From G021776435 sp046756245 (GTDB taxonomy: Bacteria; Pseudomonadota; Alphaproteobacteria; Caulobacterales; Parvularculaceae), in assembly GCA_046756245.1 (NCBI GenBank), contig JBHHVZ010000007.1, forward strand, positions 1 to 54,777: a stretch of 54,777 nucleotides of DNA, written 5' to 3'. Positions 34,691 through 41,868 of this stretch are shown piece by piece. Within the stretch, counting starts at the first letter, position 1; each line of letters starts with the position of its first letter. The translations under genes were made by a program, and so were the position numbers. The notes beneath the pieces were generated by a model. It saw only the letters and a list, made by a program, of their open reading frames with translations, was not told the origin of the DNA and did not search any database.

Positions 34691-35593
34691 ATGACCAGAA
34701 CCATCGTAAGCTCCGCGGCGAAAGAACTCGTCATTGGTTTCGATCAACCGTTTGTAATGATTGGCGAGCGGATCAACCCGACCGGCCGCAAGCTTCTGGC
34801 TGCTGAAATGAAGAATGGCGACTATTCCCGCGTCGAGCGCGACGCGCTTGCGCAGGTCGCCGCGGGCGCGCAGATGCTCGATGTGAATGCGGGCGTTCCG
34901 CTGGCGGACGAGCCGAAAATTCTCGCCGAATGCGTCGAACTTGTACAGTCGCTGGTCGACGCGCCGCTGTCGATAGATTCTTCGATTATTGAGGCGCTGG
35001 AAGCGGGCCTTTCGGTTTACAAGGGCAAAGCGCTGGTGAATTCGACGACAGCGGAAGAAGAAGTCATGGAGCGCGTGCTTCCACTGGTCAAAAAATATAA
35101 CGCGGCGGTCGTCGCCATTTCCAACGACGAAACCGGAATTTCCGAAAATCCCGACGAACGCTTCGAAATCGCCAAGCGCATCGTCGAACGCGCCGCCGAT
35201 CATGGGATCAAAAAGGAAGACGTCGTCGTCGACCCACTCGTTATGCCGGTTGGCGCGATCAATACGGCTGGCCGCGACGTTTTTCACCTGATCCGCCGGC
35301 TGCGAGATGAGCTGAAAGTCAATACGACCTGCGGCGCATCGAATGTCGGTTTTGGCCTGCCCAACCGGCACGCCGTCAACAACGCCTTTCTGCCGATGCT
35401 GGCGGGCGCGGGCATGACTTCGGCGATCGTCAATCCGCTTCATGACGGGCTGGCGATGGCGGTCAAGGCGGCCGACGTTTTGAACGGCGTCGACGCGAAC
35501 TGCGCCAACTGGATCAGATCGTTCCGCGAACCGCCCGCCGAAGCGCAGGGCGAAGGACGGGGAGGGCGCCGCCGTGGCCGAAGACGGGCGTAA
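34691..35593 (+). CDS. Methyltetrahydrofolate:corrinoid methyltransferase (AcsE/MtvA-like)
   Basis: The 300-residue pterin-binding TIM barrel has GERINPTGRK (about 26-35), MLDVNAGVPLADEP, LSIDSS, ISNDETG and NTTCGASNVGFGLPNR, all typical of the AcsE/MtrH-like methyl-THF:corrinoid enzymes. It moves the methyl group from the corrinoid protein to THF. The C-terminus has an arginine-rich tail after residue 285 (RGGRRRGRRR), unlike AcsE. The following GFA gene starts 20 bp inside it. Confidence 0.92.
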   Translation: MTRTIVSSAAKELVIGFDQPFVMIGERINPTGRKLLAAEMKNGDYSRVERDALAQVAAGAQMLDVNAGVPLADEPKILAECVELVQSLVDAPLSIDSSIIEALEAGLSVYKGKALVNSTTAEEEVMERVLPLVKKYNAAVVAISNDETGISENPDERFEIAKRIVERAADHGIKKEDVVVDPLVMPVGAINTAGRDVFHLIRRLRDELKVNTTCGASNVGFGLPNRHAVNNAFLPMLAGAGMTSAIVNPLHDGLAMAVKAADVLNGVDANCANWIRSFREPPAEAQGEGRGGRRRGRRRA

Positions 35594-35987
35594 GCGCTAT
35601 TCGGGCTCGTGCCTTTGCGGCGCCGTGCGCTTTGAGGCGGTCGGCTTGAAAGATATCTGGTGCTGCCATTGCCGACAGTGCCGATCGATAACCGGACATT
35701 ATCTCGCAGCCGCAGCGGCGAAACGCGAAAACGTCACAGTCGACGGCGACGTGTCGTGGACGACAGTTTCCGAAAACGCGGCGTACGGATTTTGTCCGCA
35801 GTGCAAATCCTTGTTGTTCTGGCGCCATGCGGAACGGCCAACCCTGTCGGTGGCGCCCGGCAATCTTGATGACGCCGTCGGGCTCGACGTCAAGGGACAC
35901 GTCTTTATCGAGGAAAAAGGCGAGTATTACGAAATCACCGACGGTCTGCCGCAATATTGCGGCTACCGCGAGGACGATCTGCGATGA
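35574..35987 (+). CDS. GFA family zinc protein inside the methyltransferase operon
   Basis: The 137-residue protein starts at GTG 35574, with GGGGAGG eight bases before. The GFA pattern is complete: CLC at residues 13-15, CCHCRQC at 30-36, and CPQC, with a closing APGNLDD. The family binds zinc; formaldehyde-glutathione activity is reported for few members. Its 20-bp overlap with the methyl-THF gene and 11-bp gap to the activator gene show that it belongs to the operon. A role in handling formaldehyde or a thiol adduct from demethylation is possible but unproven. A second GFA protein is encoded at 9084. Confidence 0.87.
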   Translation: MAEDGRKRYSGSCLCGAVRFEAVGLKDIWCCHCRQCRSITGHYLAAAAAKRENVTVDGDVSWTTVSENAAYGFCPQCKSLLFWRHAERPTLSVAPGNLDDAVGLDVKGHVFIEEKGEYYEITDGLPQYCGYREDDLR

Positions 35988-35998
35988 CGGACGCATGA

Positions 35999-37954
35999 AT
36001 GACTGAAGAGCACTGGGTCATATTCACGCCTTCCGGCATGCGCGCGCGCGGCGAGGACGGGGAAAGGATCTATGACATCGCCCTGCGCGCCGGCGTCGAC
36101 ATGCAGTCGATTTGCGGCGGAAAAGGCTTGTGCAAGCGATGCCAGGTCGAGCTGGAGCCGGGGCGGCACGCGAAATACAAGATCAATGTCGAGCAAAATC
36201 ATCTCTCGCGAATGACGCCGACCGAAAAGAAGGCGATCGCCGAAGAGGAATTGCCGGAAGGGCGCAGGCTCGCATGCCGCGCCAGGCTAAAGGGCGACGT
36301 CGTTATCGAAGTGCCCAGCGACAGCCGGGAATATGAAATTTCAATTTCAAAACAAAGCGCGGAATTCGTCACCGATCTAAATCCGGCGGTGACGCTGCAT
36401 ATGTGCCAGTTGCCGCCGCCGACAATGGAAGACAATCCGAGCGACGCGGAAGCGCTGATACGGGAACTACGAAAACTCGGCGTCGAAGCGAAAATGAAGC
36501 ATCGCGGACTGATCAAGCTGCAGTCCATTCTGGCGGAGAACGACAGGACCCTGATCGCCGTCGTGCGTGACGATTGCGAGATCATCGACGTATGGCCGCC
36601 GTCGCCGTTCAATGTCTACGGCGCCGCGCTCGACATCGGCTCGACCTCGATCGCGCTTTATGTGTACGACCTGTCGCTCGGCGTGCTTGCTTACGAAAAA
36701 GCGGCGATGAACCCGCAGATCCGATACGGCGAAGACCTGATGAGCCGCGTGTCCTACGTAATGCTCAACAAGGGCGCGGAACATAGGCTTACCGACGAAG
36801 TGCGCAAGCAGGTCGGGAGAATGTTGACCGACGCGTGCGCCGAGCTCGAGATGGGGCCGAACCAGCTTTTGGAAATTGTCGTGGTCGGCAACCCGATCAT
36901 GCATCATCTATTTCTCGGAATTTCGCCAGTGGAGCTGGGACAGGCGCCGTTTCCCCCGGCGATCAAGGACTGGCTTGAGGTGCCGGCGCGCAAATTCGGC
37001 CTCGGGCTTTCGGACGCGGCGCGCTTTTCCTTCTTTCCTCTGATCGGCGGGCATGTGGGCGCGGACGCGACCGGCGCCTATCTTTCGCAAATGACGTCGA
37101 TGGAAGGCCGTTCAGTTCTCCTGGTCGATATCGGCACCAACGCTGAAATTATTCTCAGTCACAACGGACGCGTCGCCGCAGCGTCATCGCCGACGGGGCC
37201 GGCGCTGGAAGGCGCGGAAATCAGCGCCGGCGTCCGCGCCAATCAGGGCGCCATCGAGCGCGTGCGGATCGATAAGGAAACCAAGGACCCGACTTTCAAG
37301 ATCATCGGGCATGACGAGTGGCTTTCCGATTCGCTCGGCGATCTTTCGTTCCACCGGATCACCGGTATTTGCGGTTCGGGCATATTCGAAGTGATGGTCG
37401 AGCTCGCCAGCGCCGGTCTGATCGACGAATCGGGATTGTTCATTCCGGACGCCGCGCCGGAGCGCTTTTGGGAAGACGGCAATAGCTGGAAATATCTTCT
37501 GGTCGGCAGCCGGGAAAAGCAGATCTTCATCAGGCAGCGCGATATCCGCGCCGTCCAGCTCGCGAAAGCGGCGTTGTCGGCCGGCGTGCGCCTGCTTTCG
37601 GAATATCTCGACTGTGAAGGATTCGACGAGGTGCTTTTGGCCGGCGCGTTCGGAACGCACCTTGATTCCCGTTATGTCGCCGATATCGGAATCATCCCGA
37701 ATACGCCGGCGGAGAAAATTCATTCGATCGGCAATGCGGCAGGCATGGGCGCGGCGATGGCGCTGTTCAATGTCGACGAACGGCGGCGCATTATCGAGGC
37801 GGTCAAACATATCGAGAAAGTTGAAACGGCGACCGAGCCGCGGTTTCAAAGCCTGTTCGTTGAAGCCATGAAATTTCCGACGGCGCCGCGTTCCGGCGAG
37901 CGGGCCGGTTCCGGCCGCAGCCAGCGTCGGCGCCGGCGCGCGCGCGCGCAGTGA
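35999..37954 (+). CDS. Corrinoid reductive activator, RACo/RACE type (2Fe-2S + ASKHA, DUF4445)
   Basis: The 651-residue protein has an N-terminal 2Fe-2S ferredoxin domain with C39-x5-C45-x2-C48 and C93, a linker and a large ASKHA ATPase domain (ALDIGSTSIALYVYDL near residue 215; LLVDIGTNAEIIL; GICGSGIFEVMVELA; LAGAFGTHLDSRY). Such proteins use ATP to reduce inactive cob(II)amide to cob(I)amide, which corrinoid methyltransfer needs whenever the cofactor is oxidised. That repair should matter in an aerobe. A basic tail (RSQRRRRRARAQ) ends the protein. It is followed 21 bp later by the MttB-family gene. Confidence 0.92.
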   Translation: MTEEHWVIFTPSGMRARGEDGERIYDIALRAGVDMQSICGGKGLCKRCQVELEPGRHAKYKINVEQNHLSRMTPTEKKAIAEEELPEGRRLACRARLKGDVVIEVPSDSREYEISISKQSAEFVTDLNPAVTLHMCQLPPPTMEDNPSDAEALIRELRKLGVEAKMKHRGLIKLQSILAENDRTLIAVVRDDCEIIDVWPPSPFNVYGAALDIGSTSIALYVYDLSLGVLAYEKAAMNPQIRYGEDLMSRVSYVMLNKGAEHRLTDEVRKQVGRMLTDACAELEMGPNQLLEIVVVGNPIMHHLFLGISPVELGQAPFPPAIKDWLEVPARKFGLGLSDAARFSFFPLIGGHVGADATGAYLSQMTSMEGRSVLLVDIGTNAEIILSHNGRVAAASSPTGPALEGAEISAGVRANQGAIERVRIDKETKDPTFKIIGHDEWLSDSLGDLSFHRITGICGSGIFEVMVELASAGLIDESGLFIPDAAPERFWEDGNSWKYLLVGSREKQIFIRQRDIRAVQLAKAALSAGVRLLSEYLDCEGFDEVLLAGAFGTHLDSRYVADIGIIPNTPAEKIHSIGNAAGMGAAMALFNVDERRRIIEAVKHIEKVETATEPRFQSLFVEAMKFPTAPRSGERAGSGRSQRRRRRARAQ

Positions 37955-37975
37955 AAAGAGGCAGGAGCGAAGACG

Positions 37976-39511
37976 ATGGCCAGAGAAGGAAGAACCGGCG
38001 GACGTCGCGGAAAAGGGCGGCCAGGCGCCGCCGCAGCGCCGAAAGCGCCGCCCTATATCACGCGCGAGATACCGCCTTATGAAATTCTCGGCGACGCGGA
38101 TCTCGCTCAGATCGAGTCGAACGCCGACACAATACTTGAAGAGATCGGCATCGACTTTAAGGACGACCCGGAATCGATTTCGATTCTTGTCGCCGGCGGG
38201 GCCAGCGCCGATGGGGAACGCGTGCGTTTTCCCCGCGGCATGTGCCGCGAGATCATCCAGAAGTCGGCGCCGCGGGAATTCACCCAGCATGCGCGCAACC
38301 CCGAGCGCAGCGTCGTGATCGGCGGTAAACACACCGTACTCGCGCCGGCGTATGGCCCGCCGTTTGTCTACAGCCGGGAAGGCGGACGCCGTTATGCGAC
38401 GATCGAGGATTTCCACAATTTCGTGAAACTCGCCTACATGTCGCCGGCGCTTCATCATTCAGGAGGCACGATCTGCGAGCCGGTCGATCTCCCCGTCAAC
38501 AAGCGGCATTTCGATATGGTTTATTCCCATATCAAATATTCCGACAAACCATTCATGGGGTCTGTAACGGCGCCGGAGCGGGCCGAAGACTCGGTCGCGA
38601 TGGCGAAACTGGTTTTCGGCGAGGACTTCGTCGAAGACAATTGCGTCCTGGTCAATCTGATCAACGCCAATTCACCGATGACCTTCGACTCGATGATGGT
38701 GGGCGCGCTTAAAGCATATGCGCGTCATAACCAGGCGGTGATGGTTTCGCCGTTTATCGTCGCCGGCGCCATGTCGCCGGTCACGGTCGCCGCCGTCGCC
38801 GCGCAGTCGCTCGCTGAGGGCATGGCCGGGATGACGCTCGCGCAGTTGATCCGGCCGGGCGCGCCAGTGATTTACGGCAATTTCGTCATGTCGATGTCGA
38901 TGCAGTCCGGCGCGCCGACATTCGGCTCGCCCGAGGCTTCGCTTGTCATCAATGTGAGCGCCGCGCTCGCGCGCCGGCTTGGGACGCCGTTCCGCAGCGC
39001 CGGCGGGTTTACGGCCTCCAAGGTTCCCGATGCGCAAGCCGGGTATGAAGCGGCGAACGCGCTGCAGGCTGGGCTCGTTGCGGGCGTCAACTTCATGCTG
39101 CACACGGCCGGCTGGCTCGAAGGCGGACTCGCTATGGGCTACGAGAAATTCGTTATGGACGCCGACCAGGCCGGCATGCTGGCGGTCTTTACGCGCGGCG
39201 TCGACATGTCGGATAACGGCCAGGCCCTCGACGCCATTCGCGAGGTGGGGCCGGGCCAGCATTTCCTCGGCTGCGCGCATACGCAAGCGAATTTCAGGGA
39301 CGCATTTTACCGCTCCCTTGTCGCCGACAACAACAGTTATGAACAGTGGATGGAAGACGGCGCGCTTATGGCGGAGGACCGGGCCGAAAAACTCTATAAG
39401 AAAATGCTCGCCGATTACGCGCCGCCCGAACTTGATCCCGAAATCGATGAAAAGCTGCTCGCTTTCATACAGACGAGAAAAGACAGTTTTCCCGATTCCA
39501 ATGTGAGCTAG
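37976..39511 (+). CDS. MttB-family quaternary-amine:corrinoid methyltransferase (non-pyrrolysine, MtgB-like)
   Basis: The 511-residue protein belongs to the trimethylamine methyltransferase family (GSVTAPERAEDSVAMAKLVFG; SGAPTFGSPEASLVINVSAAL; GGFTASKVPDAQAGYEAANA; GQHFLGCAHTQANF). True MttB has pyrrolysine at an in-frame amber codon. Here the 511 codons are uninterrupted and the only TAG is the final stop, so this is the non-Pyl branch. Characterised members of that branch demethylate glycine betaine (MtgB), proline betaine or carnitine-type compounds. Given the BCCT, DMGDH and Sox genes, glycine betaine is the best guess. The basic N-terminal extension (RTGGRRGKGRPG) is odd and echoes the arginine-rich tails of two operon neighbours. 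Confidence 0.9.
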   Translation: MAREGRTGGRRGKGRPGAAAAPKAPPYITREIPPYEILGDADLAQIESNADTILEEIGIDFKDDPESISILVAGGASADGERVRFPRGMCREIIQKSAPREFTQHARNPERSVVIGGKHTVLAPAYGPPFVYSREGGRRYATIEDFHNFVKLAYMSPALHHSGGTICEPVDLPVNKRHFDMVYSHIKYSDKPFMGSVTAPERAEDSVAMAKLVFGEDFVEDNCVLVNLINANSPMTFDSMMVGALKAYARHNQAVMVSPFIVAGAMSPVTVAAVAAQSLAEGMAGMTLAQLIRPGAPVIYGNFVMSMSMQSGAPTFGSPEASLVINVSAALARRLGTPFRSAGGFTASKVPDAQAGYEAANALQAGLVAGVNFMLHTAGWLEGGLAMGYEKFVMDADQAGMLAVFTRGVDMSDNGQALDAIREVGPGQHFLGCAHTQANFRDAFYRSLVADNNSYEQWMEDGALMAEDRAEKLYKKMLADYAPPELDPEIDEKLLAFIQTRKDSFPDSNVS

Positions 39512-39632
39512 CTCTAATCAGCGAAATGCGGCGCGCGTCAAGACCGGATTAGTGCTGTTGTCCGGCTGTTGGCGCGGTTATGGCAGTTTTTTGCAATATC
39601 GGATCAGTTTGATAGGGTGGGATTGCGAGCGT

Positions 39633-39646
39633 TTGATCGAAATCAA
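39633..39646. promoter_or_regulatory. FNR/CRP-family binding site (TTGAT-N4-ATCAA)
   Basis: TTGATCGAAATCAA is a perfect match to the FNR/FnrL/DNR consensus. It lies 105 bases before the GTG of the DUF1636 gene and upstream of nnrS. This predicts control by low oxygen (FnrL) or nitric oxide (DNR/NnrR). Confidence 0.82.
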
Positions 39647-39750
39647 CAGTTTATTGAAACAACTCCTTGCTTTCGACATGACAGCGCCGCATCGATCGAG
39701 GCGTAATTAAATAAAGCCTCCAGAAAATCCAACCGGCCGGGGAATAACGC

Positions 39751-40179
39751 GTGAATGAAACGCAGTCTTCTATTGTGCATTTGACCGTTTGCGCCACGTG
39801 CCTCGACACGAGCAAGAGCGGCGACGAAGGCGTCAACGGCGGCGGCGTGTTATATGGAATGATCGAGAACGTTCTTGAAACACATCCGTACAGGGATCGT
39901 ATCGAATTGATTCCCCAGCGCTGCTTGATGGCGTGTTCGAACGGTTGCGTCGCAAGCGTGGCGTCGGAAGGCAAGATGCAATATCTGCTGGGACGGATGC
40001 CGGCCGAAAACGACGTCGCTGCGCAGTTGGTCGATTTCGCCGCCATGTACGCCGATGCGCCGACGGGCGTGACGGCGAATCACGAGTGGCCGGACAAACT
40101 CGCTATGTTCTTTCTCGGGCGCATTCCCCCCGTAAATCCGGTCGATGCGGACTGGGCCGAAGACGGCTGCAATCTTTGA
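39751..40179 (+). CDS. DUF1636 family metal-binding protein
   Basis: The 142-residue protein starts at GTG 39751 with GGGGA seven bases upstream. Cysteines C14, C17, C58, C62 and C66 (VCATC; RCLMACSNGC) resemble the thioredoxin-like 2Fe-2S ferredoxin pattern of DUF1636. The family is often near cobalamin or tetrapyrrole genes and has no proven role. Placed between an FNR box and nnrS, it may be a redox or metal partner in nitric oxide or haem handling. The 240-bp spacer after the MttB gene and the separate FNR site suggest its own transcription unit. Confidence 0.83.
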   Translation: MNETQSSIVHLTVCATCLDTSKSGDEGVNGGGVLYGMIENVLETHPYRDRIELIPQRCLMACSNGCVASVASEGKMQYLLGRMPAENDVAAQLVDFAAMYADAPTGVTANHEWPDKLAMFFLGRIPPVNPVDADWAEDGCNL

Positions 40180-40262
40180 GGGGGGATCGGTCCGCCGGTC
40201 GCGACGAAATGCCCTGAGATAAATCTCAAATTCGCCTGCTATCCTGACCCTTTAATGCGACG

Positions 40263-40356
40263 CTCTCGCTGACCGCGACTTATAAGGTCGTAAAAAGCGC
40301 CTTGCCTTTCAATGTCGATCTTTGAACGGGATCTCAGTTCGTCAGCGAGAGTCTGG
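40263..40356 (+). repeat. 95-nt intergenic element, copy B
   Basis: It begins CTCTCGCTGACCGCGACT and ends at GTCAGCGAGAG (40341-40351) plus TCTGG. The terminal 11-base inverted repeats match copy A exactly. TTTCAATGTCGA starts at 40307, 34 bases before the right repeat as in copies A and C. The left half includes a small hairpin GAC-TTATAAG-GTC. The element ends 17 bases before the nnrS start codon, so it would be part of the nnrS leader if transcribed from upstream. Confidence 0.85.
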
Positions 40357-40373
40357 TATAAGGTGTTCGGAAC

Positions 40374-41576
40374 ATGGCTTCGTCGGCAAAGCAGATCCGC
40401 CGTTATGAAGGCCCGCCTGTCTTCAGTTTCGGATTCCGGCCGTTCTTTCTCTCCGGCGCGGTCGTGGCGGCGACGCTTCCATTGCTGACCGCGTTGTCGG
40501 TGAGCGGGCGCTCGGCGATCGAAAGCGGTTACGGCCCGATCGCCTATCACGGCCATGAGATGCTTTACGGTTATCTGAGCGCGGTTGTCGCCGGCTTTAC
40601 TTTAACGGCCGTGCCGAACTGGACGGGACGGTTGCCGATCACCGGCGCCCGTCTGGTGGTCCTCTTCGCCGTCTGGTTGGCGGGCCGCGTCGCCGTCCTC
40701 GCGTCGGGCGCGATCGGCTTTCTGGCGGCCGCGGGCGTCGACATTTTGTTTCTTGTTCTTATGAGCCTGTTCATCTGGCGTGAAGTTCTGACCGGCAAGA
40801 ACTGGCGCAATCTGCCAATCTGCGTGTTGATCGCCCTATTCGCAGCCGGCGATGTCATCTGGCATGTCGGCGCGCTTCGGGGCGAGCCGGGCGGGATGGG
40901 CGTTCGTTGGGGGATTGCGGTCATCGCCATGCTGCTGGCGTTTATCGGCGGACGCGTGACGCCGAGCTTTACGCGCAACTGGATGGCGAAAACCGGCCGC
41001 GCGCCGATCAACGCCGCCGTAACAGCGCTCGACAAGGCCGCTCTGATCTTACTGGCGATCGGCGTCGCGGGCTGGGTCGCGGCGCCGCAGGCGGCGATCA
41101 CAGGATGGCTGTTGATTGCGGCCGCAGCCGCGCATTTCGCACGGCTCTCACGCTGGGGCGGATGGCGCACTTTCGCTGAGCTGCTCGTGACCATCCTCCA
41201 TATCGGCTATTTCTGGGTGTCGCTTGGCATTCTGCTGATCGGCCTGTCGATTATCGCGCCTGCCGCATTTCCGCCCTCGGCTGCGCTGCATGCGCTGACG
41301 GCGGGCGGCGCCGGCGTCATGACGCTGGCGGTGATGACCCGGGCGACGCTCGGGCACACCGGCCGCGCGCTCACCGCCGATACGCCGACGAAAATTATCT
41401 ATGGATTGGCCATCGCCAGCGCCGTTCTACGAACGGCGTCGCCATTTCCGCCGTTCGATTACGGCGGAGCGCTCATTGCGGCGGGCGTCTTATGGGGCAG
41501 CGCCTTTGCGCTCTTCGCCGTCATTTACGGCCGTTATCTTTTGTCGCCGGGGGTTGGCGCGAAGCAATCCTCGTAG
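40374..41576 (+). CDS. nnrS: NnrS family haem-copper membrane protein
   Basis: The 400-residue integral membrane protein has about 12 hydrophobic helices. FSFGFRPFFLSGA near the start, YHGHEMLYGY near residue 60 and the histidine- and arginine-bearing segment GGRVTPSFTRNWMAKTG are NnrS hallmarks. NnrS proteins bind haem and protect cells against nitric oxide stress, and are usually under NnrR/FNR control. That agrees with the FNR box upstream at 39633. No nitrite or nitric oxide reductase gene is in the window. Confidence 0.93.
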   Translation: MASSAKQIRRYEGPPVFSFGFRPFFLSGAVVAATLPLLTALSVSGRSAIESGYGPIAYHGHEMLYGYLSAVVAGFTLTAVPNWTGRLPITGARLVVLFAVWLAGRVAVLASGAIGFLAAAGVDILFLVLMSLFIWREVLTGKNWRNLPICVLIALFAAGDVIWHVGALRGEPGGMGVRWGIAVIAMLLAFIGGRVTPSFTRNWMAKTGRAPINAAVTALDKAALILLAIGVAGWVAAPQAAITGWLLIAAAAAHFARLSRWGGWRTFAELLVTILHIGYFWVSLGILLIGLSIIAPAAFPPSAALHALTAGGAGVMTLAVMTRATLGHTGRALTADTPTKIIYGLAIASAVLRTASPFPPFDYGGALIAAGVLWGSAFALFAVIYGRYLLSPGVGAKQSS

Positions 41577-41697
41577 GCGACGCCGGCTGCAAGCGCGCGG
41601 TAAAAATCCGACCCCGGTGAAATGGGGTTTGCACGCTTGACGGTCTGATTTTCGGCCGCGATTCGACATCCCCCATAGGGGGGACTCTTCAAGCCCG

Positions 41698-41731
41698 CGC
41701 ACCAAGTGCGCGCAGGTGAGCACTTGGTGCG
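41698..41731. repeat. 12-bp-arm inverted repeat between nnrS and the porin gene
   Basis: CGCACCAAGTGC (41698-41709) and GCACTTGGTGCG (41720-41731) are perfect complements around a 10-base loop. No T-tract follows. It could end nnrS transcription, form an RNA hairpin or bind a regulator. Two smaller inverted repeats (ACCCC/GGGGT near 41611, CCCCC/GGGGG near 41670) lie in the same spacer. Confidence 0.65.
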
Positions 41732-41776
41732 TCTTCTCAATCGCCGACGTCAAAAATCGTGGAAACTTTCAAGAAT

Positions 41777-41817
41777 CTGTCATCAGACTGCAAAGCGACT
41801 GTCATCAAATTTCATCA
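41777..41817 (+). promoter_or_regulatory. Pho box (PhoB binding site)
   Basis: Heptamers CTGTCAT (41777), CTGCAAA (41788), CTGTCAT (41799) and TTTCATC (about 41810) recur every 11 bases, the layout of tandem PhoB sites. The array ends about 50 bases before the porin start codon and predicts phosphate-starvation control of the porin-pst-phoU genes. Confidence 0.85.
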
Positions 41818-41868
41818 AAGAGCACTCTCGTAGCCGTCGCCGATGGGGCGGCGGGTATTGAGGGCGAT

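Noticed and set aside
33530..35443. 637-codon open frame opposite metF and the methyl-THF methyltransferase
   Set aside because: It is the mirror of two well-recognised enzymes and resembles no protein.
39509..39511. TAG of the MttB-family gene as a pyrrolysine codon
   Set aside because: It lies at residue 512, at the natural end of the family, and the Pyl site of MttB is internal.
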